Shown here in pieces: positions 52,261 through 61,606 of a DNA stretch of 64,000 nt. A program made the translations under genes and the position numbers. This stretch comes from Runella slithyformis DSM 19594 (GTDB lineage Bacteria > Bacteroidota > Bacteroidia > Cytophagales > Spirosomataceae), in the NCBI RefSeq assembly GCF_000218895.1, contig NC_015703.1, positions 433,501 to 497,500 on the forward strand. The letters are read 5' to 3'. The notes beneath the pieces are model-generated. The model saw only the letters and a program-made list of their open reading frames with translations, had not been told where the DNA came from and searched no databases. Position 1 is the stretch's first letter, and every line of letters begins with the position of its first letter.

Positions 52261-53187
52261 TTACCCCCGGTCCACAATTTCCTTTACGCCTTCCGCATAG
52301 CCTGTTGTTTGAAAATCGGGAAAACGTTTCATGAACTTGCTGCTGTCAAAGAAATAAGGTTGATCGTATTGATAGGTCATTTCATACACTTCTCCCAGGA
52401 TAGGAATGAACCAGCCCAGTATCTTCAGCATAAATTTAGGAATGGCGCTCACCTTGGCTTTTTTATTCATCTCTTTCGCAAAGAGTGCTGTCCATTCCCT
52501 GCCCGTTGGTGCGTCAGGGTACGTTGGCAAATGCCACACCTGATCGTAGGCATCGGGGGTATTGCCCAACAACGCCGTAGCCCGCGCCGCATCGGGGGTA
52601 TAGGTTGCCGAATGCCTGAAATTCACCCCTCCTATCCACTGAGCCGCTTTATCTTTTTGCAGATTTTTAAAAATGGTCTCCTGCAACATACTCGTACCGA
52701 TCCCCGGCCCGTAGAAATCTGCCGAACGGGCAATGAGCGCCTTGAGCTTTCCCGCCTTCACCGCTTCAAAGATCATATCGACGAGCTGTTTACGGACTTT
52801 GCCCTTTTCACTTGGAGGGTTCATCTTCGACTCTTCGGTCATGTGCGGAATTTCTTCTTTCGCATACATGTACACGTTATCGAAAAATACCAATTTAGCG
52901 TTGTGCTTCGCGCAGGCATCAATCACCAAACGCAGGAAAGCGGGCCATTTTTCCCGCCATACGCTGAGTTTGTACTCAAACCCGATGGTCACGTATACCA
53001 CTTCCGAGCCCGCCACGGCGGCATCTACGTCGGCAGGATTGGACAGATCGGCTGCGAAGAGTTCATCGGTCGGATTGACTTTTTTAGGATTTCGACTGAC
53101 GAGCCGAATTTTTTGGGTGTATTGTTGGCCTAAAGCCTTGGCCAATTCTGACCCAATGGCACCGCCGGCTCCGAGGATTGTCTGCAT
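52261..53187 (-). CDS. NAD-dependent epimerase/dehydratase family protein
   Basis: 308 residues of the extended SDR family. The Rossmann motif is ILGAGGAIGSELAKALGQQ (GxxGxxG type with a Gly-rich start), and the FFDNVYMYAK segment places a Tyr at the catalytic position, but the YxxxK pair is not fully typical. LIARSADFYGPGIGTSML marks the nucleotide-sugar/atypical branch, and the C-terminal half has a substrate-binding domain ending FFDSSKFMKRFPDFQ. Function is likely NAD(P)-dependent reduction or epimerisation of a sugar-type substrate. It is 100 bases upstream of the GMC gene on the same strand. Confidence 0.85.
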   Translation of the reverse strand: MQTILGAGGAIGSELAKALGQQYTQKIRLVSRNPKKVNPTDELFAADLSNPADVDAAVAGSEVVYVTIGFEYKLSVWREKWPAFLRLVIDACAKHNAKLVFFDNVYMYAKEEIPHMTEESKMNPPSEKGKVRKQLVDMIFEAVKAGKLKALIARSADFYGPGIGTSMLQETIFKNLQKDKAAQWIGGVNFRHSATYTPDAARATALLGNTPDAYDQVWHLPTYPDAPTGREWTALFAKEMNKKAKVSAIPKFMLKILGWFIPILGEVYEMTYQYDQPYFFDSSKFMKRFPDFQTTGYAEGVKEIVDRG

Positions 53188-53373
53188 TGTGATGATGATT
53201 TTAAAAGGCTGAAATTTAAAGAATTGATTACCGAATAATTTGGGTAAATGTACGGGATTAAGGATAAAAGTGAACCTCTTTGGGTCGACAATTTCAGGAC
53301 CGGATTCCGACGATTATTTTTAGGTAAAGCAATAAAGATTCACTCGATCTACTTACAAACGGGTAAAACCTTT

Positions 53374-53397
53374 GCTTCTTTGCGACTTTGCGTGATT
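53374..53397 (+). repeat. 24-bp dispersed repeat, copy 2
   Basis: Exact 24-base copy, in the opposite orientation, of the element at 38378-38401. It lies 61 bases ahead of the DUF1080 gene. Confidence 0.75.
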
Positions 53398-53457
53398 AAA
53401 CATTTATTCGGTAAAAACCACTTCCCAAACCCTTTTTAAGAAAAAAGCCCCAACTTC

Positions 53458-54144
53458 ATGAAAGCAACCCTTCTTTTGTCCGTCCTTTTCTTTACTTTTT
53501 TTTTCAATACAAACGCTCAGGAAAGAAGCCTCTTCAACGGCAAAGACCTGACGGGCTGGCACATCGACGTGCCCGCCATGGACAAAGACCCCAATCTGCG
53601 CAACCCCTTTATTATCCGCAACGGCCTGTTGGTCAGTTTGGGCGAGCCGCAGGGGCATTTGATCACGGATGCCGTTCATGAAAATTACCGCATCGAAATT
53701 CAGTACCGCTTTGCGGGTAAGCCCGGCAACTGCGGCCTGCTGCTCCACGCGTCCACGCCGCGCGCACTGTACGGCATGTTTCCCAAATCCATTGAGTCGC
53801 AGATGATGCACAAAAATGCGGGGGATTTTTGGTGCATCGTCGAAAACATCGAGGTCGAAAACATGGAAAAACGACGCGGACCGAAAGAAAACTGGGGAAC
53901 GGTCGACGGCAAAGAACGCCGCATCAAAAACCTGACCGACGATTCGGAAAAGCCCCTGGGTGAATGGAACACCATGATTGTTGAATGCCTCAACGACCAC
54001 ATCAAGGTCTGGGTCAACGGTGACATGGTCAACCACGGATTCCACTGCACCGCCCAAAAAGGCCACATTGCCCTGCAAGCCGAAGGCGCCGAAGTGGAAT
54101 TCAGAAAAGTAGCACTGACCCCGATCAAGAAGTTGACGGAGTGA
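53458..54144 (+). CDS. DUF1080 protein (3-keto-disaccharide hydrolase family)
   Basis: 228 residues with signal peptide KATLLLSVLFFTFFFNTNAQ. The domain is DUF1080/3-keto-disaccharide hydrolase: SLFNGKDLTGWHIDVPAMD, the strand FRIEIQYRFAGKPGNCGLLL-type pattern (YRIEIQYRFAGKPGNCGLLL), HASTPRALYGMFPKSIESQM and GEWNTMIVECLNDHIKVWVN. Family members cleave glycosidic bonds after the sugar has been oxidised at C3. The neighbouring GMC oxidoreductases could supply that oxidation, so this gene is probably the second step of the local pathway. Exported, so cleavage would take place in the periplasm or outside. Confidence 0.92.
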   Translation: MKATLLLSVLFFTFFFNTNAQERSLFNGKDLTGWHIDVPAMDKDPNLRNPFIIRNGLLVSLGEPQGHLITDAVHENYRIEIQYRFAGKPGNCGLLLHASTPRALYGMFPKSIESQMMHKNAGDFWCIVENIEVENMEKRRGPKENWGTVDGKERRIKNLTDDSEKPLGEWNTMIVECLNDHIKVWVNGDMVNHGFHCTAQKGHIALQAEGAEVEFRKVALTPIKKLTE

Positions 54145-54251
54145 TAGGAAAAGACCTTTAGAGCTTACTTCTTTCTTTTGATAACTCTCCTTTTGTCCAT
54201 CGGCTGTACAACGGGATTTTTTGATGCCTTTGTCGGTGTTTCCTCTGTAGG

Positions 54252-55664
54252 TTATTCCACTTCTACAATCACCCTTTCGTAGCGCGTTAAGGCGGGGCTT
54301 CCGTTGTCGGTTACGGCCAAAATAATGTGCATCGTACCTAATCGACCGCTTTTGGGTACGGTAAACCACGCCTTTTCTTTGTCGGCATTTTCAATGGTAA
54401 GCGGATTGCCGGTTCGGGCGGCTGAAACAGTAAACGTTCCTACTTCCGGATAATAAAACCATTGATAGGAAAGCGTATTACCATCGGGGTCGGTAGAGCC
54501 GGCGGCACTTAACTGTATGGTATCCCCTACGTTGGCTTTGATGTATTTCTCACCGCTGAGTTTTACGACCGGCGGGTGATTGGCTTCTTTGTAGGGTTTG
54601 ATACTCCAATCCATTCGGGCGACAAAATCATGCTGAAAAGCCTCACGCCAACGCCAAATGGTTGGTTTGTTGCCGGTATGCCAACTGCCGTCAGCGCCCA
54701 ATACTTCATCTTCAGCATCCGTCCAAAGCGGGCGGGTTTCGGGTTCTGAAAACCACTTTTCGGTGCGAGGTTGATACAATTCGTATCGGCCGCCCCAGCT
54801 TCCCCAATTTGGATTTTCTGAGCTCCCCAAGCCATTGTTTATCAGATACAAAAAACTCGGGGTATCACCTTCCATCAGAAACTTGGCAAAAGGATATTGT
54901 TGGCCCAACGGCCCTTTGCTGCGAATATGCGTGTCCAGCCACGGATTATCGACTATTTTGAAATTTCCGCCGGCAAAACGACCATGAAATGTATCGCCGC
55001 TGATGCCCGACCATGTCGCATGATGATACCCCCCCAACTCATGAACACCGGGACTGGCAATATAAAATAATCGGGGGAACGTTTTCCGTAGCCACGGGCC
55101 GCTGTCGTCTTGGTCTGAAATGGTATACACCCGTAGTTTTGACACAAACTTTTCCAGTTCTTGGGCATTTCGGGTATTTTTTACTTTCCAAAGTGCCTGC
55201 GCCAGGCAATTGGGCCCACCCCACACCAGCACCCACACCGGGCGGCTATCAGCGCGGTCAACCGAATTTATGATCAATTCCGAGCCTTCCGAGTCCATCC
55301 CTTTGCCAACTGCCTGCATACCATAATCGGCCCGCCCGTCTTTGGTGAGCGAAAGCAGCTTTTCGGCCCTTGGGTAGCCTTCTTCGTGCAATGAAAGGTT
55401 GGGCTGCACTTTTCCGTAAGCTTCGATAATTTCCCGCAGTCGCCACGAAGCCACTTTGTTTTTTTGGTGAACGGACGTGGTGGCAATAAGCCCTTCAATA
55501 TCCAACTGATTGGCATACGTAAGCAATCGCACCGTTGACATGGCATCATCGGGTTCATTTTCTATATCCGTCAACACAATGACCCTCGGCTTAGTTTGTG
55601 CAAACAGCCCGGCGACAAAAAACTGGCAAAAAGCAATGATTGTCAGCAGTTTAAAGATTTTCAT
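54252..55664 (-). CDS. DUF1593 nucleoside-hydrolase-like secreted protein
   Basis: 470 residues with signal peptide [21 protein letters not shown]-terminal DUF1593 (Sde182-like) domain of the nucleoside-hydrolase fold: [20 protein letters not shown] contains the Asp cluster of that superfamily, and [19 protein letters not shown] and [14 protein letters not shown]-type region ([18 protein letters not shown]) follow. The C-terminal 120 residues are an Ig-like module ([40 protein letters not shown]). Originally described as cellulose-binding related proteins; the true substrate is unclear. It stands alone on the minus strand and is convergent with the DUF1080 gene. Confidence 0.9.
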   Translation of the reverse strand: MKIFKLLTIIAFCQFFVAGLFAQTKPRVIVLTDIENEPDDAMSTVRLLTYANQLDIEGLIATTSVHQKNKVASWRLREIIEAYGKVQPNLSLHEEGYPRAEKLLSLTKDGRADYGMQAVGKGMDSEGSELIINSVDRADSRPVWVLVWGGPNCLAQALWKVKNTRNAQELEKFVSKLRVYTISDQDDSGPWLRKTFPRLFYIASPGVHELGGYHHATWSGISGDTFHGRFAGGNFKIVDNPWLDTHIRSKGPLGQQYPFAKFLMEGDTPSFLYLINNGLGSSENPNWGSWGGRYELYQPRTEKWFSEPETRPLWTDAEDEVLGADGSWHTGNKPTIWRWREAFQHDFVARMDWSIKPYKEANHPPVVKLSGEKYIKANVGDTIQLSAAGSTDPDGNTLSYQWFYYPEVGTFTVSAARTGNPLTIENADKEKAWFTVPKSGRLGTMHIILAVTDNGSPALTRYERVIVEVE

Positions 55665-55749
55665 TGAAATAGAGTTTAAGGTATTGGGGTTGAAGATTCG
55701 GGTGATACTGCCATTTTAGTAATGACAGTCACAAATCCCTAACAACAAA

Positions 55750-55772
55750 AGAGCGAGGCAACGCCCCGCTCT
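55750..55772 (-). terminator. Hairpin downstream of GMC paralogue 2
   Basis: A 10-base stem with one mismatch (55750-55759 with 55763-55772), followed on the minus strand by T4. It lies about 50 bases past the stop codon at 55822. Confidence 0.55.
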
Positions 55773-55821
55773 CGTAAATGATATGTACACCGACCCCCCG
55801 TCCGACGGATAGGGCAACTTT

Positions 55822-57540
55822 CTACAAATTCTTCGCCTTCAACTGCTTCACGGCATAATCGGCCGCGCGGGCGGTGAGGGCCATGTAGGTCAGGGACGGG
55901 TTCTGTGTAGACGTGGAGGTCATGCAGGCACCATCAGTGACGAATACATTTTTGCAGGCATGCATCTGATTGAAATTATTGAGCATCGACGTTTTGGGGT
56001 CTTTGCCCATGCGCACGCCGCCCATCTCGTGGATATCAAGCCCGGGGGCTTTGGTCGGGTTGTCATGCGTTTTGATGTTAGTAAACCCGGCTTTGGTAAA
56101 CATCTCCGTCAACTGCTCGTGATAATCTTTGATCATCTTCTCGTCGTTGTCGTCGTAGCTGACCGAGATCTTCAACTGCGGAATACCCCACGGGTCGGTT
56201 AGTTTTGAATCGAGCGCCACATAATTGGTTTCTTTCGGAATGGTCTCGCCCATCATGTGTGAGCCCACGCTCCAGCGACCGTATTTCTTCTCGGCCAGGC
56301 TGTTTTTCAGGTCTTCGCCCATACCCGAGCGGTCATTGTAGGTCATGCGGTTGGCACCGAAGCCCGCCGCGTAGCCGCGCAAAAAGTCCGTTTCCTGCTT
56401 GAATACGTTGCGGAAACGCGGAATATAGCTGCTGTTGGGGCGGATACCTTCGGTAGTGGTATCCATAAATCCTTCGTATTCTCCCGAAATACTGGTGCGG
56501 TAATTATGGAAGGCAACGTATTTACCCAACACGCCGCTGTCGTTGCCCAAGCCGTTTTGAAAACGATTGGATTTAGAGTTCAACAGGATAAGGTTGGTAT
56601 TCAGCGCCGCCGCATTCACGAAGATGACTTTGGCGTAGTAATCTACGGCCTCCTTAGTGTTGGCATCGATCACCCGCACACCTGTAGCTTTGCCGAGCTT
56701 CTCATCGTACAGAATGGAATGCACCACGGAATCAGGCTTCAACGTCATTTTACCGCTGCGCTGCGCCCATGGAATGGTGGAAGCGTTGCTGCTGAAATAC
56801 CCACCGTACGGACAACCGCGCTGACACAGGGCGCGGTTTTGGCACTGCGCGCGGCCTTGGTCATAGTGGATTTGGTTGGGCTTGGTCAGGTGGGCACAAC
56901 GCCCGATAATGATGGGACGCGCGCCGCTGTAATGCTTCGCCATCTGCTCGCTGAAGTATTTCTCCACGCACGATTGCTCATGCGGCGGCAAAAACTCCCC
57001 GTCGGGCAGTTGGGGCAACCCGTCTTTGTTTCCCGAAATGCCCGCAAATTTTTCGACGTAGCTGTACCAAGGTGCGATTTCATCGTACGTGATGGGCCAC
57101 TCCACCGCGAAACCGTCGCGGGCGGGGCCTTCAAAATCGTATTTTGACCAACGCTGCGTCTGCCGTGCCCAGAGGAGTGATTTTCCGCCTACCTGATAGC
57201 CGCGGATCCAGTCGAACGGTTTTTCCTGCACGTAAGGGTGCTCGGCATCTTTCACAAAAAAATGGGCCGCATCTTCGTTGAACGCATAACATTTACTAAC
57301 AATAGGATTGGCGTCTTTGACGGCTTTGGGCATTTGGCCCAAGTGGTCAAACTCCCACGGATTTTTGAGTGTCGTGGGGTAATCGGTCACGTGCTGCACG
57401 TTACGCCCGCGTTCGAGTACGAGCGTGCGCAATCCTTTGCCGGTCAATTCTTTGGCCGCCCAGCCTCCGCTGATGCCTGAGCCGACCACGATGGCGTCGA
57501 ACGTACGGTCTTTAATGGAATCTATGTTGAAATAAGACAT
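55822..57540 (-). CDS. GMC-type oxidoreductase, paralogue 2
   Basis: 572 residues, colinear with the gene at 50439-52160 and nearly identical in its motifs: DAIVVGSGISGGWAAKEL, QVGGKSLLWARQTQR, QCQNRALCQRGCPYGGYFSS, HEMGGVRMGKDPK and GACMTSTSTQNPSLT. By eye the proteins are over 80% identical. It is preceded by the subunit-3-like gene, 53 bases upstream on the same strand, the normal arrangement for membrane-associated gluconate/glucoside dehydrogenases. The partner, and therefore electron transfer to the respiratory chain, is present only for this copy. Expected reaction: oxidation of a sugar hydroxyl; C3 of a glycoside is the likely position. Confidence 0.94.
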   Translation of the reverse strand: MSYFNIDSIKDRTFDAIVVGSGISGGWAAKELTGKGLRTLVLERGRNVQHVTDYPTTLKNPWEFDHLGQMPKAVKDANPIVSKCYAFNEDAAHFFVKDAEHPYVQEKPFDWIRGYQVGGKSLLWARQTQRWSKYDFEGPARDGFAVEWPITYDEIAPWYSYVEKFAGISGNKDGLPQLPDGEFLPPHEQSCVEKYFSEQMAKHYSGARPIIIGRCAHLTKPNQIHYDQGRAQCQNRALCQRGCPYGGYFSSNASTIPWAQRSGKMTLKPDSVVHSILYDEKLGKATGVRVIDANTKEAVDYYAKVIFVNAAALNTNLILLNSKSNRFQNGLGNDSGVLGKYVAFHNYRTSISGEYEGFMDTTTEGIRPNSSYIPRFRNVFKQETDFLRGYAAGFGANRMTYNDRSGMGEDLKNSLAEKKYGRWSVGSHMMGETIPKETNYVALDSKLTDPWGIPQLKISVSYDDNDEKMIKDYHEQLTEMFTKAGFTNIKTHDNPTKAPGLDIHEMGGVRMGKDPKTSMLNNFNQMHACKNVFVTDGACMTSTSTQNPSLTYMALTARAADYAVKQLKAKNL

Positions 57541-57593
57541 AAGTTAGTATTGAGTAGTAAGTATTGAGCAAGGAAATACTGCTGATACTTTAT

Positions 57594-58145
57594 TTACCGA
57601 TCCGCTTTTTTTTCCGCTTTCGCCTGGGCTTTCGCGATGGGCACACAGCCGTGATAAAAGCCCGGGGCCATGTTGTATTTCTGAATGTTGACCATCACAT
57701 ATTCGGAGTTTTGGTACCCCTGAATCGTCAGGCCTTTGATCATGTTGACAAACTGTTTGGTGGCCGTATCCGGTGAATTCGCCAATTGTTTGAGCAACTC
57801 CAGGCGTTGGACGGGCGCTATCTCCGCAAACACTTTTCCGTGGGCCAGCTTGGAGGCGATATCGGTCGTGGCGAGACCGTCTTTCAGGCTTTTTTGGGCC
57901 GCTTCGCCGTAGCAATCATTGATCATGCGCATGGCAAACTGATGCACTTTCAGCGATTTCGCGCCGGGCGTAGCGGTTTCGGGAATGATGGTTTCCACGA
58001 TTTCGGCCAGGGTCGACTCTTCACTGAAAGATAAGGTCGACACGTGTCCGACAGATTCGGGAGTCCAGGCCGAGGCCCAGGTTGGAAGGCTCATGAGTCC
58101 GCCAACGGCCATGGTTAAATTTCGTATTGCTGAACGTCTTTGCAT
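57594..58145 (-). CDS. Gluconate 2-dehydrogenase subunit 3-like protein
   Basis: 183 residues with an N-terminal QRRSAIRNLTMAVGGLMSLP, which has a twin-arginine motif (RR-S-A-I) and a hydrophobic core, so Tat export carrying the folded flavoprotein partner is plausible. The mature part has the subunit-3 family pattern: STLAEIVETIIPETATPGAK, HQFAMRMINDCYG, LELLKQLANSP and QGYQNSEYVMVNIQKYNMAPGFY. In this family it is the small accessory subunit of GMC dehydrogenases. Next gene downstream is the GMC paralogue 2. No cytochrome c subunit is in this gene pair. Confidence 0.92.
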   Translation of the reverse strand: MQRRSAIRNLTMAVGGLMSLPTWASAWTPESVGHVSTLSFSEESTLAEIVETIIPETATPGAKSLKVHQFAMRMINDCYGEAAQKSLKDGLATTDIASKLAHGKVFAEIAPVQRLELLKQLANSPDTATKQFVNMIKGLTIQGYQNSEYVMVNIQKYNMAPGFYHGCVPIAKAQAKAEKKADR

Positions 58146-58250
58146 GAGTGCGGTTCGTGATTAAAGGGTTATGCGTTAATCGTTTATTATTTATCTATTG
58201 TAAAGGATTGTGTCAAGGCAAAATTACCCATTAAACGAAAAGAAAGGGCG

Positions 58251-59288
58251 CTATTCAGCGACTTTTTTCCGAGAAGGCAGGGAAGATTCCCGCACCATCA
58301 GCTGGGTTGGCAGCGTCACGGTCTCCGGCACGCTGTGCTCTGACTCCAGCTGTTTCAACAGTAACCGTACCACCTGCGCTCCCATTTCCTGAATGGACTG
58401 ATTGACGCTCGTCAGCGACGGCGAAAGGTAAATACACGTGGGCTCGTTGTTGAAACTCGCGATCGCCACATCTTCCGGAATGCGGAGCCCGCGCTGCTTG
58501 AGGGCATACATGGTCGAGAAAGCAATCCGGTCGCTCATGGTCAGAATGCCGTCGGGAGGCTCGGGCAACGCCATTATGCTGAGGGCCTGCATCATACTGT
58601 TTTCCTGCGTAAAATCACTGTGAAATACATAACGCTCCCGATAGGGCAAATCATATTTGAGCAGTGCTTCTTTAAACCCTTCCAACCGCTGATTGCTGAT
58701 GAGCAGATTGGGCGGGCCCGCCAAACATCCGAGCCGACGACAACCGTTTTCAATAAGATGCTCAGTGGCTTTGAAGGCCGCCAGCTTATTATCTACAATG
58801 ACCTTTGAGGCTTCGATCCCTTCGGCGTAGCGGTCAAAGATGACCACCGGGATCTGCTTCCGCAGCAGCCGATGGATGTGATCGAGATCCTGCGTATCGC
58901 GGGCCAGTGAAATGATAAACCCCTCCACCTGACTGTTGAGCAGGTTTTGAATTTGGGCCACTTCGCGCAGGTACGACTCGTTGGTCTGACACACCACCAC
59001 GCTGTAGCCCGCCTGCATGGCGGCCTCTTCGATGCTGTTGAGCACGGAGGAAAAAAAGTAGTAACTCAGGGTCGGTAAAATGACGCCGATGGTACGGGTC
59101 CGGCTTTTCACCAGGTTTTTGGCAAGCTGATTGGGCTGATAGTCCATTTCCTGCGCCAACTGCAATACGGCCTGCCGCGTTTCGGGATGTATTTCGGGCA
59201 TTCCGCGCAATGCCCGCGAGACCGTAGACGCCGATAAATTAAGGGCATGGGCAATGTCTTTGATGGTGACGGGTGTATTCTTGGTCAT
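58251..59288 (-). CDS. LacI family transcriptional regulator
   Basis: 345 residues. The HTH is canonical: VTIKDIAHALNLSASTVSRA (recognition helix) then LRGMPEIHPETRQAVLQLA with the hinge LAKNLVKSRTRTIGVI. The effector domain has the periplasmic-binding-protein fold (VQCQTNESYLREVAQIQNLL-like region; VIFDRYAEGIEASKVIVDNK; PDGILTMSDRIAF; ASFNNEPTCIYLSPSLTSV). The ligand is probably a sugar. It is divergent from the GH88 gene, and the region between them holds a perfect 20-bp palindromic operator. Start ATG at 59288. Confidence 0.94.
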   Translation of the reverse strand: MTKNTPVTIKDIAHALNLSASTVSRALRGMPEIHPETRQAVLQLAQEMDYQPNQLAKNLVKSRTRTIGVILPTLSYYFFSSVLNSIEEAAMQAGYSVVVCQTNESYLREVAQIQNLLNSQVEGFIISLARDTQDLDHIHRLLRKQIPVVIFDRYAEGIEASKVIVDNKLAAFKATEHLIENGCRRLGCLAGPPNLLISNQRLEGFKEALLKYDLPYRERYVFHSDFTQENSMMQALSIMALPEPPDGILTMSDRIAFSTMYALKQRGLRIPEDVAIASFNNEPTCIYLSPSLTSVNQSIQEMGAQVVRLLLKQLESEHSVPETVTLPTQLMVRESSLPSRKKVAE

Positions 59289-59426
59289 TAGGTTCGGGAA
59301 ATATCATTTTTACAATATAAGGGCATCAACACGCCGCCGGTTATCTCTTAAAAGCACCATTTCGGGTACATTTTACAGAACAAATATAATTTAATTTTTT
59401 AAAGACCTGAAATTTGTCTCTTTAAA

Positions 59427-59454
59427 AACCGCAAACGTTTGCGGTTACGTTTGC
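59427..59454. promoter_or_regulatory. LacI-type operator between lacI and GH88 genes
   Basis: AACCGCAAACGTTTGCGGTT (59427-59446) is a perfect 20-bp palindrome with the central ACGT typical of LacI-family operators. A further half-site, ACGTTTGC, follows at 59447-59454. It lies 139 bases from the regulator start and 219 bases before the GH88 start. That the neighbouring LacI protein binds here, and sugar-dependent derepression, are inferences. Confidence 0.78.
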
Positions 59455-59664
59455 ACGAAACCATAATAGCTAATTTATATTTTTCCTGCGTTTTTTCTCA
59501 CTTAAATTGCAATTTACCTTTAGTTTTAGGGTAGATAAAGCTTTTTTTTCGTTTAGATTAAAAAACACGCAAGCCATAGCTTTATCAGGTACTCTAATTA
59601 AAACTTGTATTTTTTTTATTTTCTATTCGTTCCCGTTTTATCTGAATTTAACCCTCATTAGTGG

Positions 59665-60831
59665 ATGAAAAACGTAATCGTACTCTGCCTGAGCCTGCTG
59701 GCCTTTTCAGCATGGAGTCAATCAAAAATTGATGTAAAAAAGGAATTTGAATTTGCCGCCAAACAATACGAAGGCATGTTGGCTGCCCATCCTGACATCA
59801 CCCAATTTCCGCAGTCAACCAATCCGGACGGCTCGCCGCGCAACATGAAGTCGAGTTGGTGGTGCAGCGGGTTTTTCGGAGGCTCACTTTGGTATATTTA
59901 TGAATTCAACAAAGCGCCCCAATGGAAAGATGCCGCCCACAAATGGACCATGGCCGTCGAAAAAGAACAGTACAATACCCGTACGCACGACTTGGGTTTT
60001 ATGATCTATTGCCCCTTTGGCAACGGCTACCGCCTGACCAAAAACGAAGCGTACAAACCCATTATGCTGACCGGGGCTAAGTCGCTTTCGACACGTTTTG
60101 ACCCCAAAGTAGGCTTGATAAAATCATGGGAAAGTTTTAAAGGAGGCTATACCTATCCCGTCATTATTGATAATATGATGAATTTGGAGTTGCTGTTTTG
60201 GGCCGCGCGCGAGTCGGGCAACAAAGACTTCTATAATCTCAGCGTAACGCACGCCGACAATACCCTCAAAAACCATTATCGCCCCGACCACAGTGCCTAT
60301 CACGTATTGTGCTACGGACCCAACGGCGAAGTATTGGCAAAGAAAAACCATCAGGGTGCCGCCGACGAATCGGCGTGGTCGCGCGGGCAATCGTGGGGAT
60401 TGTACGGGTATACGGTCATGTACCGCGAAACCAAGGACAAAAAATACCTCGACCATGCGCGCAACATTGCCCATTTTATTTTAACGAATCCCACCCTGCC
60501 GGCCGACAAGGTCCCGTACTGGGATTACAGCAAACCCGGCGAAGAGCGCGACGCCTCGGCAGCAGCGATCGCGGCCTCGGCCCTGTTGGAATTGAGTACT
60601 TACGGCGGCAAAGACGCCAAAAAGTACTACGATACGGCTGTTCAAATGCTGGAAAGTCTTTCCAAGGCTCCTTACAAAGCCGAATTGGGCAAAAACAATC
60701 ATTTCATTCTCCAACACAGCACCGGACATAAATTAGGAAATTCCGAGATCGACGTTCCGCTGGTCTATGCCGACTACTATTACCTCGAAGCCTTGCTCCG
60801 TTATGAAGCATTGAACAAAGGGAAAAAATAA
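59665..60831 (+). CDS. GH88 unsaturated-uronyl hydrolase
   Basis: 388 residues with signal peptide NVIVLCLSLLAFSAWSQ. It is an (alpha/alpha)6-barrel with glycoside hydrolase family 88 landmarks: SSWWCSGFFGGSLWYIYEFN, the catalytic-Asp segments THDLGFMIYCPFGNGY and VIIDNMMNLELLFWAA, and HQGAADESAWSRGQSWGLYG with the conserved RGQSWGLYG. The enzyme hydrates the 4,5-double bond of unsaturated uronides left by polysaccharide lyases. It is transcribed divergently from the LacI regulator and ends 69 bases before the ECF sigma gene, with a terminator between them. Confidence 0.95.
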   Translation: MKNVIVLCLSLLAFSAWSQSKIDVKKEFEFAAKQYEGMLAAHPDITQFPQSTNPDGSPRNMKSSWWCSGFFGGSLWYIYEFNKAPQWKDAAHKWTMAVEKEQYNTRTHDLGFMIYCPFGNGYRLTKNEAYKPIMLTGAKSLSTRFDPKVGLIKSWESFKGGYTYPVIIDNMMNLELLFWAARESGNKDFYNLSVTHADNTLKNHYRPDHSAYHVLCYGPNGEVLAKKNHQGAADESAWSRGQSWGLYGYTVMYRETKDKKYLDHARNIAHFILTNPTLPADKVPYWDYSKPGEERDASAAAIAASALLELSTYGGKDAKKYYDTAVQMLESLSKAPYKAELGKNNHFILQHSTGHKLGNSEIDVPLVYADYYYLEALLRYEALNKGKK

Positions 60832-60850
60832 TCTATTCTTACAAAAAACG

Positions 60851-60882
60851 GCCTTCCGAAGAGTATGAAGCTCTCGGAAGGC
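60851..60882 (+). terminator. Terminator after GH88 gene
   Basis: An 8-base perfect stem GCCTTCCG/CGGAAGGC (60851-60858, 60875-60882), extended by GAG/CTC, with TTCTTTTC following. It separates the GH88 gene from the sigma factor gene. Confidence 0.7.
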
Positions 60883-60899
60883 TTCTTTTCAAAAAACGC

Positions 60900-61514
60900 A
60901 TGGTGAAACTCCCCGATAATCATTCGACTTTTTCTGACCTTCAACTCTGGCTGCAGTTGAAGAGCGGAAGTGAGTTGGCTTTGGGCAAGCTCATCAAAAA
61001 ATATTTTAATCCCCTGCAAAACTACGGGTACAAGTTTATCCGCGACGAAGATTTTGTCAAGGATTGCGTGCAGGAAGTCTTTATTGAAGTATGGCAGCGC
61101 CGCGACCGCCTCAGCACGCCCGACAGCGTTCGGGCATACCTGCTGAGCTCGGTCCGCAAGCGTGTGCTCAGAGAAGGATTTCGTCAACAGATTCTTAAAG
61201 AAGAAACACCGGTCAACCTTGAAAACGATTGGCATTTTGCCGAGCTGCCGCACGAGCGCCTGCTCATCGAAGAAGAGCACGAAGCACAGCTCAAACACAA
61301 AATAAGCACCCTGCTCAACCAACTTCCAAAACGGCAGAGAGAAGCGGTGTATTTACAGTTTTACCAGAATCTGGAGCGGGAAGAAATCGCTCAGATCATG
61401 AACATTAACCCTCAGTCGGTCTCGAATCTGCTGCAAACGGCTTTCAAGTTATTTCGCGAAAATTGGCAGGTGATCTATACCTTGTTGGGGATTCAGGAAT
61501 GGATTATTTTTTGA
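60900..61514 (+). CDS. ECF RNA polymerase sigma factor (FecI-like)
   Basis: 204 residues. Region 2 is ALGKLIKKYFNPLQNYGYKF with EDFVKDCVQEVFIEVWQRRD (the -10 recognition helix), and region 4 is LPKRQREAVYLQFYQNLERE with EIAQIMNINPQSVSNLLQTA as the HTH. It is typical of the Bacteroidota ECF family used with FecR anti-sigma factors and TonB receptors. The next gene, 92 bases downstream, is the FecR partner, and a SusC-type receptor with an STN domain follows. Expected to activate expression of the receptor locus. Start is the first ATG, no other start is better. Confidence 0.95.
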   Translation: MVKLPDNHSTFSDLQLWLQLKSGSELALGKLIKKYFNPLQNYGYKFIRDEDFVKDCVQEVFIEVWQRRDRLSTPDSVRAYLLSSVRKRVLREGFRQQILKEETPVNLENDWHFAELPHERLLIEEEHEAQLKHKISTLLNQLPKRQREAVYLQFYQNLEREEIAQIMNINPQSVSNLLQTAFKLFRENWQVIYTLLGIQEWIIF

Positions 61515-61606
61515 AAATTCAAAAAAAGCAAGTATTTCTTTTCCGTTCCCGCTATCTATTCCAAAGCCGACGCTATCCTCTGCCTTAGTATAACGAAATA
61601 CATTTT

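Noticed and set aside
53404-54369. 321-codon minus-strand frame over the DUF1080 gene
   Set aside because: The plus-strand DUF1080 protein has a signal peptide and family motifs; the minus frame has none.
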